Positions 15,556-22,320 of a stretch of DNA of 22,845 nucleotides are shown one piece after another. Source of the DNA: an uncultured Clostridium sp. (GTDB taxonomy: Bacteria > Bacillota > Clostridia > Clostridiales > Clostridiaceae). The notes below the pieces were generated by a model. That model was not told the DNA's origin and searched no databases. It saw only the letters and a list, made by a program, of their open reading frames with translations. Within the stretch, counting starts at the first letter, position 1, and each line of letters begins with the position of its first letter. A program made the position numbers and the translations under genes. The DNA lies in assembly GCA_937927335.1 (NCBI GenBank), contig CALBDU010000074.1, forward strand, positions 1 to 22,845. Direction: 5' to 3'.

Positions 15556-15760
15556 CAGAGCTTTTATGAAAAGAATATTCAAGACTGGAGAAGGAACAAC
15601 AGAGGAAATAATTAAATATATACTGAAAAATTACTTTCTTAAAGGCTTAACATTGGATGACTTTGAATCAGATTTGCTTGAAAAATATAAAAAGAATGAA
15701 TGGTATGCTAAGGCGTTAAAAGATACTTTTGCAGACAGAATGAAGATGTATAGCAGATAG
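15548..15760 (+). CDS. small helical phage protein, unknown function
   Basis: A 70-residue protein (MNSRAFMKRIFKTGEGTTEE) that appears mostly helical, with alternating acidic and basic residues. It starts at GTG 15548 with AAGGAGG six bases upstream, inside the end of the preceding short frame. I recognise no family. Neighbours suggest an early accessory gene. Confidence 0.55.
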   Translation: MNSRAFMKRIFKTGEGTTEEIIKYILKNYFLKGLTLDDFESDLLEKYKKNEWYAKALKDTFADRMKMYSR

Positions 15761-15772
15761 GAGCTGAACGGT

Positions 15773-15880
15773 ATGTCAGTATTCATTTTACAAGCCTATA
15801 TAGATTATTGCCAGCAGCAGCATAAGACTCCAGAGCTTCAGGAGCTGCTACAATGGAAGAAAGATTATAATTCAAGATAA
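15773..15880 (+). CDS. small phage protein, unknown function
   Basis: A 35-residue frame (MSVFILQAYIDYCQQQHKTP) with ribosome site AGGAG about 9 bases upstream. It is Gln-rich and probably helical. The site and position in the chain of small genes support it; size limits confidence. Confidence 0.45.
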   Translation: MSVFILQAYIDYCQQQHKTPELQELLQWKKDYNSR

Positions 15881-15911
15881 AGGGAAGAATAGTACACTGT
15901 GGAGGAAAGTT

Positions 15912-16028
15912 ATGAATAACATAAATATAATAATAGAAAAAGAGGAAAACTTATTTAAAAAGTTGGAACGTTTCCTGGAGGATAAACATGGCAAAGAAGA
16001 AGGAGATAACTGTAAGGGTAATCAATGA
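15912..16028 (+). CDS. small acidic phage protein, unknown function
   Basis: A 38-residue frame (MNNINIIIEKEENLFKKLER) with GGAGG about 7 bases before its ATG. It is charged and probably helical. It overlaps the next gene by 41 bases in another frame, whose ribosome site lies inside it. Confidence 0.45.
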   Translation: MNNINIIIEKEENLFKKLERFLEDKHGKEEGDNCKGNQ

Positions 16029-16107
16029 GAGTGGTAAGAATTTAAGTAAAGAACTTGCAAAAATATGGGCGAAGCTGTATTACGAAGGAAAAATAAAGTT
16101 TAAATGA
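15988..16107 (+). CDS. small basic phage protein, unknown function
   Basis: A 39-residue frame (MAKKKEITVRVINESGKNLS) with TGGAGG about 6 bases upstream, nested in the end of the preceding frame. The pattern of a short beta strand (ITVRVIN) followed by a helix (LSKELAKIWAKLYYEGKI) is common in tiny phage proteins of unknown role. Confidence 0.5.
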   Translation: MAKKKEITVRVINESGKNLSKELAKIWAKLYYEGKIKFK

Positions 16108-16141
16108 TTTTATTTATATGCATAGGAAAAGGAGAATGAAT

Positions 16142-16261
16142 ATGTTAGAGAAAGAGAAAAAATTTTATGCTTTATTAAATGAGCTTAAAAATACCCATAA
16201 GAGAAAATTGTTAAAAGAAAGGATGTCTAACAATGAAAAGAGTAATTCTAATTATACATAA
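16142..16261 (+). CDS. small helical phage protein, unknown function
   Basis: A 39-residue frame (MLEKEKKFYALLNELKNTHK) with AAGGAG upstream. It looks like a charged amphipathic helix with a polar tail. No family recognised. Confidence 0.45.
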   Translation: MLEKEKKFYALLNELKNTHKRKLLKERMSNNEKSNSNYT

Positions 16262-16292
16262 AAGCAAAAAGATAAGAAGGAACTCAGAATGA
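16233..16292 (+). CDS. possible 19-residue leader-like frame
   Basis: MKRVILIIHKSKKIRRNSE overlaps the end of the previous frame and joins the next one by ATGA. AAAGGATG lies about 9 bases upstream. It may only couple translation to the next gene; a coding role is doubtful. Confidence 0.25.
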   Translation: MKRVILIIHKSKKIRRNSE

Positions 16293-16462
16293 ATACTGTA
16301 ACTTTAATTCTTCCTAAAGATACTGATGAGCTGGAACGTAAATATACAATTGCCCTTGCAGATGCTGTAGCAGATATGTTGAATGATAGAGAACTTGAAT
16401 ATCTTATAAAAGAATTGGATAAGAGGGGATATGAAAAAAGTGAACGAGAAAATTATGAATAA
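16289..16462 (+). CDS. small phage protein, unknown function
   Basis: A 57-residue frame (MNTVTLILPKDTDELERKYT) starting at an ATGA overlap, with AGAAGG upstream. A short beta strand leads into an acidic helical body. No family recognised. It overlaps the next gene by 32 bases. Confidence 0.5.
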   Translation: MNTVTLILPKDTDELERKYTIALADAVADMLNDRELEYLIKELDKRGYEKSERENYE

Positions 16463-16601
16463 GCTGGATCATCAATTGAAATATGCAAAAGAAAGATTCG
16501 GAATTAATTCCTTAGAAGAATTAAAAGAAGAAATGAAAAATGTTGAACTGGATATAGGAGCATTCACAATGCCATTTATAATTAAGAAATCAGATAAGTA
16601 A
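16431..16601 (+). CDS. small phage protein, unknown function
   Basis: A 56-residue frame (MKKVNEKIMNKLDHQLKYAK) rich in charged helix. The start could be ATG 16431 (2-base spacer from GAGGGG) or GTG 16440 (11-base spacer); neither is ideal. It is the last of the small-gene ladder and is followed by 230 bases without a confident gene. Confidence 0.45.
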   Translation: MKKVNEKIMNKLDHQLKYAKERFGINSLEELKEEMKNVELDIGAFTMPFIIKKSDK

Positions 16602-16641
16602 TAAACCATTGAAAATACTGGAATTAAGATTAGGTATGTAG

Positions 16642-16806
16642 TATAATAAATATAAAGATAAATATTGTAAGTACCCCACTTAATGGTAAGTGGAAGCTCT
16701 GATGAATGTCATGGGCCCGGGAATATTATTACCTCTTTTATAGAGTTAATGTATTCCTGGGCTTTTTATTATGTAATAAAGTACGTACTGAACCCAATTT
16801 TGGGTT
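16642..16806 (+). ncRNA. candidate small RNA or attenuated leader before the structural block
   Basis: A perfect TATAAT (16642-16647) without a good -35 is followed by a perfect hairpin CCACTTA/TAAGTGG (16676-16682 with 16687-16693). A strong terminator (16715-16767) comes next, then a further hairpin AACCCAA/TTGGGTT (16791-16797 with 16800-16806) before the ribosome site of the gene at 16832. The combination fits either a roughly 115-nt small RNA or a leader whose termination is regulated by a phage-type antiterminator or sigma factor. No known riboswitch class is recognised. Confidence 0.45.
16715..16767 (+). terminator. Rho-independent terminator between early and structural blocks
   Basis: Arms GCCCGGGAATA (16715-16725) and TATTCCTGGGC (16752-16762) pair over 11 bp with one G-U. 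The loop is 26 nt and TTTTT follows. The high GC content of the stem stands out against the AT-rich surroundings. It would stop the early transcript before the cold-shock/decoration/tape-measure genes unless overridden. Confidence 0.75.
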
Positions 16807-16831
16807 GAGTTACTTGAAAGGAGGGATATGG

Positions 16832-16972
16832 TTGAATGAAGAAGCCAGGAGGATAAAGAATCAATACTTCCGAGAATGGAGAAAAAAGAATCCTGAGAAA
16901 GTTAAGCAAATCCAGGACCGGTACTGGGAAAAGAAAGCTGAAGAAAATAACCAAAATAAAATAAAAAAATAG
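16832..16972 (+). CDS. small basic NPEK-type phage protein
   Basis: A 46-residue protein starting at TTG 16832, with AAAGGAGGG about 7 bases upstream. The sequence EARRIKNQYFREWRKKNPEK followed by VKQIQDRYWEKKAEE matches a pattern I recall from small proteins of clostridial phages, rich in Arg, Lys and aromatic residues. This suggests nucleic acid binding. Function unknown. An upstream in-frame ATG at 16706 runs through the terminator hairpin and is not used here. Confidence 0.6.
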   Translation: MNEEARRIKNQYFREWRKKNPEKVKQIQDRYWEKKAEENNQNKIKK

Positions 16973-16975
16973 GAT

Positions 16976-17021
16976 CGCATTTTAAATGCGGGCCTAGAAA
17001 TTCGCAAACGCTTGCGAATTT
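16976..17021 (+). promoter_or_regulatory. tandem perfect hairpins in the leader of the cold-shock-domain gene
   Basis: CGCATTT/AAATGCG (16976-16990) and AAATTCGCAA/TTGCGAATTT (16998-17007 with 17012-17021, loop ACGC) stand 7 bases apart and directly before the ribosome site GGAGG (17026-17030). Neither has a T run. They could control translation or RNA stability of the following gene, or be a protein-binding palindrome. Confidence 0.5.
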
Positions 17022-17037
17022 AGATGGAGGATAAATT

Positions 17038-17298
17038 ATGAATAATAAAATTTCAGATACAACCGAAGGTATAGTCTGCAGGATATTTATTAAAGATGGA
17101 TTTGGATTTATCAAGGATGAAACAGGTCAAGGAATATTTTTCCATAAATGTGACGTGATTGAACCTGATTTTAATGCATTAAATATCGGTGATAGTGTTG
17201 AATTCTTTGAAACTGAATCTACAAAAGGCCTAAGAGCTTTAAATATTGTTAGAACAGTTGCAGTAAAAAAAGAGATGGATATTAAGGAGGTAAATTAA
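17038..17298 (+). CDS. cold-shock-domain protein
   Basis: An 86-residue protein with an OB-fold cold-shock domain over residues 9-72. The RNP1-like stretch is KDGFGFI (19-25) and the RNP2-like one IFFH (33-36), followed by a typical GDSVEFF strand. It is longer and less conserved than housekeeping Csp proteins (about 66 residues, KGFGFIT, VFVHF). It probably binds single-stranded RNA or DNA. The leader with two hairpins recalls the regulated leaders of csp genes. It sits between a terminator and structural-like genes, so it may act as an antiterminator or RNA chaperone; this is inference. The next start is 2 bases after its stop. Confidence 0.78.
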   Translation: MNNKISDTTEGIVCRIFIKDGFGFIKDETGQGIFFHKCDVIEPDFNALNIGDSVEFFETESTKGLRALNIVRTVAVKKEMDIKEVN

Positions 17299-17299
17299 T

Positions 17300-18097
17300 A
17301 TGGCCAGAAAAACAATAAATCAGCAAATTGAGGAACTTTTGAATCAGCAAAGTGACAGAAATACAAAAATAAGAGATAGAATAAGCAGCATTAATTCTAA
17401 AAGAGAAGAGATTTATAACAAAATTGTTAAATTGAAAGATCAATATGTAAATCAAGATATTGAAGGTAAAGCAGAAGATATGGTAAAAACAAGAAAAGTT
17501 ATCTTTAATCTTGAAGAAGAGATAAAGCAGCTTGATCATGAAAAAGAAATTTATAGACAGGCCATAAATGCAGATGGTGGCATGAAAATAAAGGCTATGG
17601 AGATATATGAAGATGCGATAAAGGAATTAGAGGATAATGATAAAAAAGTTAGCAGGTTTAGACTGGAATTACGAAAAATCGAAGAGGAAAAGGCAGCTTT
17701 TGAAAAAAAGATAGATGAAAAAATAACAAAAGCTAAAAATGATTGTGATGGTGCTGAAAGACATCCACAATTTATTGCAAATCAATTACTGACTATAGAA
17801 AAATATATCTATGGTGAAGGAGTGTTAAATCAAAAAGAACAGTCTGAAAGAGGCTTTAATAAAAATAGATATATTTTAGATGATCTTTATCATCATATAC
17901 CAGGGCATTATTCTGAAGAAGCCAAGCCAAATGAAAATATTGCATCCAAAATTGTTAAATGGGGAGTAAGACAAGTTGTTAAAGCAGGCGTTACACCTAA
18001 TACAATTGAGGATAAAGTAGGCGGAATGGACGTTTGTAATACAACTTATGAAAGATATCCATTAGAAGATATGGAAGGAAGTGAAATCAATGAATAA
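17300..18097 (+). CDS. coiled-coil protein, unknown function
   Basis: A 265-residue protein. Residues about 5-150 are a long charged coiled coil (for example REEIYNKIVKLKDQYVNQDI). Residues about 155-265 are a compact region with HHIPGHYSEEAKPNEN and a WGVRQVVKAGV helix. AAGGAGG precedes the ATG, and its end overlaps the next start. No terminase, portal or protease motif is present. Its position just before scaffold- and decoration-like genes makes an assembly or scaffolding role conceivable, but I do not recognise it. Confidence 0.65.
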   Translation: MARKTINQQIEELLNQQSDRNTKIRDRISSINSKREEIYNKIVKLKDQYVNQDIEGKAEDMVKTRKVIFNLEEEIKQLDHEKEIYRQAINADGGMKIKAMEIYEDAIKELEDNDKKVSRFRLELRKIEEEKAAFEKKIDEKITKAKNDCDGAERHPQFIANQLLTIEKYIYGEGVLNQKEQSERGFNKNRYILDDLYHHIPGHYSEEAKPNENIASKIVKWGVRQVVKAGVTPNTIEDKVGGMDVCNTTYERYPLEDMEGSEINE

Positions 18098-18368
18098 TAT
18101 AAAAACTGTACAAGATCTCGAAAGAGAATATCCTGAATTGGTAAAAGCACTTAAAACCGAAGCTTATGAAAAAGCATTTAATGCGAAAAACAATTTCGAT
18201 TTCAGACAAAGTGAAGTACAAAGAGTTGCTGAATTGGCGGATGCTTTAAAGAATAATGCAGCAAAATCCTCAAACAATGGATCTATCAGCACCAAGGGAA
18301 AAAACAAATCCTCAAATCAGGAAATTCAAGCAGCAGCATTGATTGCAAGTCACTTTAAAAATAAATAA
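18090..18368 (+). CDS. Nu3-like scaffold fragment (C-terminal tail of phage head protease type), tentative
   Basis: A 92-residue helical protein. Its sequence DLEREYPELVKALKTEAYEK resembles the LE-x-x-YPELV-x-x-IR-x-EA motif I recall from the C-terminal scaffold part (Nu3 region) of lambda gpC-like S49/ClpP head proteases. The protease domain itself is absent. A Ser/Asn/Lys-rich linker precedes a final helix (NQEIQAAALIASHF). I use ATG 18090, 10 bases after AAGGA; a GTG at 18081 has no room for a ribosome site. In lambda-type phages the order is protease/scaffold, decoration protein, major capsid. Here the first two positions are kept and the third is missing. Confidence 0.5.
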   Translation: MNNIKTVQDLEREYPELVKALKTEAYEKAFNAKNNFDFRQSEVQRVAELADALKNNAAKSSNNGSISTKGKNKSSNQEIQAAALIASHFKNK

Positions 18369-18386
18369 TGAAAGGAAGTAATTTAT

Positions 18387-18746
18387 ATGGCAGACATGCA
18401 ATTTCAGAATTTTTATAATGGTACTAATGAACCAGAGATAGTTTCTAAATTGGTACCTGAAAACACTGTAATTTCTGCAGGTGAAATAGTAAATGACGGC
18501 ATTTTGATAGATGAAATTGCCAAACCAGGAGATACAGCAATTCCATCAGATCTATTCGGAATCGCTCTTGAAGATGTTGCTACTGGAGCAGGAGAAACAG
18601 CTCATATAGCTGTAATGGTTGCAGGTGCTTTCAATAAAGATAAAGTAATTTTCCCAAATGGTAAGACTATAAATGATTATTATATGCCACTGAGAAATAA
18701 AGGTATTTATCTTGTCGAAGCAATGATTTCAGAATTAAATAGATAG
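18387..18746 (+). CDS. lambda gpD-like head decoration protein
   Basis: A 119-residue protein. The core (IPSDLFGIALEDVATGAG, then VMVAGAFNKDKVIF) follows the pattern of head decoration protein D, whose trimers cap the three-fold positions of expanded capsids and stabilise them. The N-terminal part is a beta strand and loop region as in that family. GAAAGGAAG precedes the ATG. The gene lies 18 bases after the scaffold-like gene, the lambda order. The expected next gene, the major capsid protein, is absent; a tape measure gene follows instead. Confidence 0.65.
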   Translation: MADMQFQNFYNGTNEPEIVSKLVPENTVISAGEIVNDGILIDEIAKPGDTAIPSDLFGIALEDVATGAGETAHIAVMVAGAFNKDKVIFPNGKTINDYYMPLRNKGIYLVEAMISELNR

Positions 18747-18786
18747 TCTTTGATACATTTAATACTCATATAAAGAAGGTGAAAAT

Positions 18787-20640
18787 ATGGCGAGTAAAAT
18801 GTATGAAGTAGCTTTCAAATTAGGAGCGAAAATATCGTCAACATTTAACAGCTCATTTTCTACAGCACAAAAGCAAGTAAGTAATTTAGAAAAAAAGTTA
18901 AATTCAGTATCTTCTTCATCTGAAAAAGCTCATAAAAGTATTAGCAATATATCTAAAAATGCAGCTGGACTTATAACAACAATAGCCGGCGGAGCCGGGT
19001 TAGTTGAATTTGCCAGCAGCGCAATTGAAGCAGGTAATAATACTTATATGTTATCTCAAAAGATGCATATATCAGCTGCAGAAGCATCGAACCTTAACAG
19101 AATGCTTAAATTAAGTGGGACTGATTCCCAACCTTTTATAAGTACCATGCTAAGGTTAGATAAAGGCCTTGAATCAGCTGGTAAGAATGGAAATGCAACA
19201 TCTAAAGCATTACAGCAATATGGGATTTCATTAACGGATACAAAAGGGAAACTTCTACCTATGAATGAACAACTTTCACGATTAGCTGCAGCATATCAGA
19301 AAGCAGCCGATAGTGGAAATGAAGAAGCCTTTACTGCATCAGTTTTAGGAGCGAAAGGTGCTTCTTTAACCTCAATATTAGCTAATTATAGCGATGTTGC
19401 AGCAGAGGCGGCTAAAACAAAAGGCATAGGAATAGATCCAGAGTTGGCACATAAAGTTTCACTTGAAATAGCATCCTTAAAAAGTCAGACGTCTCAATTT
19501 GGGCTTGTTGCAGGTAATGCAGTTTTGCCTATAATATCGAAAATGCTTCCTCCAATTCAAAAAGGGTTTTCAAATTTAGCAGGATTTATTAAAAATAATC
19601 AGGTTGAAATTAAAAGATTCGGTGATAATACGATTGCTATAGGTACATCAATATCAACGAAAGTCATGCCTGTAGCAAAGGGACTATTTGATTTTGTAGC
19701 TAACCACGGAAAAGCATCCCAAGCCATTATTATAGGGATGGTTGGAGCCTTTGCAGGGTTTAAAACGATAAATGGAATAACAAGCACTATGAATAAAACT
19801 ATAAAAACTTTTAAGGATGCCCATGATAATATCAATAAAGTCAGAGAAGCTGTAGAGAAGTTTAGAAAATCAGAAATTCTTGCATCAGCAGCAACAAAAG
19901 CAGGAGATCTGACATTAAAAGCTCATGATACTGCTAATAAGATATCAACTGGAATAACTAAAGCTTTTACAGCTGCTCAAAAGGCATTCAATGCAGTAAT
20001 GAAGGCCAACACAGTATTTATAGTGGTGGCGGCTATTATAGCATTAGTATCTATATTAGTGGTTGCATATAACAAAAATAAAGTGTTCCATGATTTTGTT
20101 ATAAAAACATGGAATGCAATAAAAGACGGAGCTATCTCACTTTGCAAGGGTATTGTAAATGCATTTACTCCAATTGAACAATTCTTAATAGGGGTATTTA
20201 AAGGTGCATGGAACGGCATTAAATCCTTTATAAACCTAATGGTAAGTGGAATTAATATCCTCATAGGAGGCTTAAGTTCAATTAAAGTTGATGTACCAAG
20301 CTGGGTACCAGGTATTGGTGGAAAGAGTTTAGGAATAAATATTCCAAAGATACCGATGTTAGCGCAGGGTGGATATATACAACATAGATCTGGGGGTATA
20401 CTTGCTAATATTGGCGAAGGTTCCGAAGATGAAATTGTATCACCTATATCAAAACTTAAAAGTGTTCTGAATACGGAAATACAACGACCAAGTATTAACT
20501 TTTCACCACAAATTATTATTCAGGGCAGCGCTTCAAGAGATGATATTTATCAAGCCATTTTAATGACTGAAGCAGAATTTGAAAGAAAAATGGATAACTA
20601 TTTTAGAAAAAGACAGAGATTATCCTTATCAGAAATTTAG
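18787..20640 (+). CDS. short phage tail tape measure protein
   Basis: A 617-residue protein with the tape measure layout. The N-terminal region is helical and Ser/Lys-rich (TFNSSFSTAQKQVSNLEKKL). A Gly/Ala-rich hydrophobic stretch lies near 60-75, a hydrophobic segment near 313-330, and a clear membrane-type helix (VFIVVAAIIALVSILVVAY) at about 408-427. The WNAIKDG and WNGIKSF repeats and the AQGGYIQHRSGGILANIGEG motif near the C-terminus are typical of the family. Tape measures set tail length and help DNA entry; 617 residues is at the short end. GAAGGTGA precedes the ATG. No tail tube, chaperone or baseplate gene is adjacent, which is unusual. Confidence 0.85.
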   Translation: MASKMYEVAFKLGAKISSTFNSSFSTAQKQVSNLEKKLNSVSSSSEKAHKSISNISKNAAGLITTIAGGAGLVEFASSAIEAGNNTYMLSQKMHISAAEASNLNRMLKLSGTDSQPFISTMLRLDKGLESAGKNGNATSKALQQYGISLTDTKGKLLPMNEQLSRLAAAYQKAADSGNEEAFTASVLGAKGASLTSILANYSDVAAEAAKTKGIGIDPELAHKVSLEIASLKSQTSQFGLVAGNAVLPIISKMLPPIQKGFSNLAGFIKNNQVEIKRFGDNTIAIGTSISTKVMPVAKGLFDFVANHGKASQAIIIGMVGAFAGFKTINGITSTMNKTIKTFKDAHDNINKVREAVEKFRKSEILASAATKAGDLTLKAHDTANKISTGITKAFTAAQKAFNAVMKANTVFIVVAAIIALVSILVVAYNKNKVFHDFVIKTWNAIKDGAISLCKGIVNAFTPIEQFLIGVFKGAWNGIKSFINLMVSGINILIGGLSSIKVDVPSWVPGIGGKSLGINIPKIPMLAQGGYIQHRSGGILANIGEGSEDEIVSPISKLKSVLNTEIQRPSINFSPQIIIQGSASRDDIYQAILMTEAEFERKMDNYFRKRQRLSLSEI

Positions 20641-20654
20641 TACAAGCTTTAATG

Positions 20655-20690
20655 GATTCCTGATTTTAAATCAGGAATCTATACTTTAAT
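20655..20690 (+). terminator. hairpin after the tape measure gene, probable weak terminator
   Basis: A perfect 25-base palindrome (20655-20679) with arms GATTCCTGAT/ATCAGGAATC is followed by TATACTTTAATATT. The T run is broken, so termination may be partial, allowing some read-through to the gene at 20708. Confidence 0.55.
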
Positions 20691-20707
20691 ATTAAGGGTG
20701 GTTATTT

Positions 20708-20968
20708 ATGAATAATGTAATAGATATAACAAATAAGATAAAAATTAATTTAAATAAGGAGCAAATGAATAGCCAGCTATTTGATATATCAGAATTGATC
20801 GATGCAGGACGTGTTAAGGAAATCATAGGTGTTTTAGTCGATATAGATGGCAACTATTATCCAATAATGCCATATGAGAATACTTTAACAGCAGATTTCA
20901 TATCACTTTTAAATGAATCTGTGAATAAATTGATATCGTTGTATACAGACAAAGGAAAAGACCTATAA
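20708..20968 (+). CDS. small phage protein, unknown function
   Basis: An 86-residue protein (MNNVIDITNKIKINLNKEQM) with a beta-type centre (IIGVLVDIDGNYYPIMPYEN) and a helical C-terminus. AAGGGTGG lies upstream of the ATG. I recognise no family. It is separated from the tape measure gene by a hairpin and precedes the long non-coding stretch. Confidence 0.6.
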   Translation: MNNVIDITNKIKINLNKEQMNSQLFDISELIDAGRVKEIIGVLVDIDGNYYPIMPYENTLTADFISLLNESVNKLISLYTDKGKDL

Positions 20969-21560
20969 ATAAAATTGCTAAACAGATTAAACAAGAAAAA
21001 ACGGCAATAAATCTTTATTTAAACGTCAATATCACATATTGAGTAGTTGTAACATTAAAAGACAAAAAAATAGTGCATATATTAGTAGAGTTTTTCTTAA
21101 TCGAATGTCACAGAATTCTAAGATAAATGATATTTAAAAAGTAATGAAAACCATATAATAAGGCGTTATTTTTTATATTAAAACTACCTACCAACAGTAT
21201 CAATAAAAATAAAATATTTTTTATAAAGACTATACTCTGATAAAGCGGAGAACTCTACTTACAAAGACAAGTTCTTGTTATTGGCCAGATATAAAAAGGT
21301 ACTGTGACGGAAAGATAAGTATTGCGGGTGCGCTGACGCCCAGGTTTTTTCTAGGCATAAAATTTTTTCAAAGGGCGTTTCCATTTCCATTTGTACCTAT
21401 GGTCATGGTGTCTAATGGTCCAAATTCTAAAAAGGCTATGCCCGTGAAGCAAAAACACAATAAATTTCCCGATTTAAAATCGTTAAACTTCATTGAAGGG
21501 TCGTCAATATTATTTACTATCCTTCAATTTTGAGCAGACAATCACGAAAGAAGGTAGACA
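20969..21560 (+). ncRNA. 592-base non-coding stretch with long-range complementarity, candidate large structured RNA
   Basis: I see no convincing gene here in either strand. Three nested helices form a coherent stem: AGGTAC/GTACCT (21297-21302 with 21393-21398), GGAAA/TTTCC (21309-21313 with 21384-21388) and ACGCCC/GGGCGT (21336-21341 with 21373-21378). A 9-bp long-range match, AGTAGAGTT/AACTCTACT, links 21084-21092 with 21251-21259. Hairpins CGATTT/AAATCG (21470-21482) and ATTGAAGG/CCTTCAAT (21492-21499 with 21521-21528) lie near the 3' end. A TATAAT at 21154-21159 could be a start. The 21240-21450 part is richer in GC than its flanks. Size and prophage setting recall ROOL/GOLLD-class RNAs, but I cannot assign it. 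Confidence 0.45.
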
Positions 21561-22256
21561 ATGACTAATGAAGAATTGGTTCAATTATACCAGGCAGGTG
21601 ATAAATTGGCCTTAAATAAGCTTATAGAACAAAATATAGGTATGGTTCGAAAGCTTACTTATAGATTTAAACTAAAACATAATAAATCGATAGATTCAGA
21701 GGATTTAATTCAGGAGGGAATTATAGGACTTATAATAGCAGCTGATAAATATGATCCTAACTATGAAAATAAAGCCGAATTCATTACATATGCAGTATAT
21801 TGGATTAATCAAAGGATATATAGATACTTAAATTATAATAATAGGCTGGATGAAAAAAGTTTAAATTCCCCAGTCGGAGAAGATAACGACTCAGAATTAA
21901 TAGAATATATTGAAGGTGTAGACTATGGTTTTGAAAATGTCGATGAAAAGCTTTATATTGAAGGCCTAAGAAAAGAATTAGAGACAGTCATGAATAATAA
22001 TAACACATTGAAAGAACAGGAAGTTTTAAAAATGCGTTATGGCTGGTATGGAAACAAGCGTATGAAATTAGAGGATATTGCAGAGGTGTTTGATATAAAT
22101 AGAGAGAGAGTAAGGCAGATTGAAAATAGAGCTATAAGAAAAATAAGGAAATCAATGTGGTTTAGGATCGAATTTGAAAAACGGTACCAGGAAAAGAAAG
22201 TGAGATCCATCAATAGCATTTATGATGTTGAAGAATTCATGGATTGGGTATTATAA
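21561..22256 (+). CDS. sigma-70 family RNA polymerase sigma factor
   Basis: A 231-residue sigma factor. Region 2 is seen as SEDLIQEGIIGLIIAADKYD and FITYAVYWINQRIYRYL (core binding and -10 recognition). Region 4 is LKMRYGWYGNKRMKLEDIAE followed by RERVRQIENRAIRKIRKS (-35 recognition). Region 1.1 is absent, as in alternative and phage factors. Its role is probably to switch RNA polymerase to element-specific or late promoters. AGAAGGT lies before the ATG. The C-terminal 30 residues (YQEKKVRSINSIYDVEEFMD) extend past region 4. It follows the long non-coding stretch directly. Confidence 0.88.
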   Translation: MTNEELVQLYQAGDKLALNKLIEQNIGMVRKLTYRFKLKHNKSIDSEDLIQEGIIGLIIAADKYDPNYENKAEFITYAVYWINQRIYRYLNYNNRLDEKSLNSPVGEDNDSELIEYIEGVDYGFENVDEKLYIEGLRKELETVMNNNNTLKEQEVLKMRYGWYGNKRMKLEDIAEVFDINRERVRQIENRAIRKIRKSMWFRIEFEKRYQEKKVRSINSIYDVEEFMDWVL

Positions 22257-22320
22257 AAAGGTAAAATTATATTCAGATGTGGTATTTATTTAATAAACGA
22301 AACAGCTGGAGGTTTTATAA

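Noticed and set aside
16699..16705. CTGATGA, the first half of a hammerhead ribozyme core, lies between the leader hairpin and the terminator.
   Set aside because: No GAAA core half with flanking helices II and III follows, and no cleavage triplet is placed correctly. It is probably chance.
16706..16831. Longer reading of the small basic protein from ATG 16706.
   Set aside because: It would run through the terminator hairpin and has no ribosome site; TTG 16832 has AAAGGAGGG at good spacing.
20969..21560. Retron, group II intron or reverse-transcriptase-linked RNA in the non-coding stretch.
   Set aside because: No reverse transcriptase gene or intron domain V-like hairpin is visible nearby.
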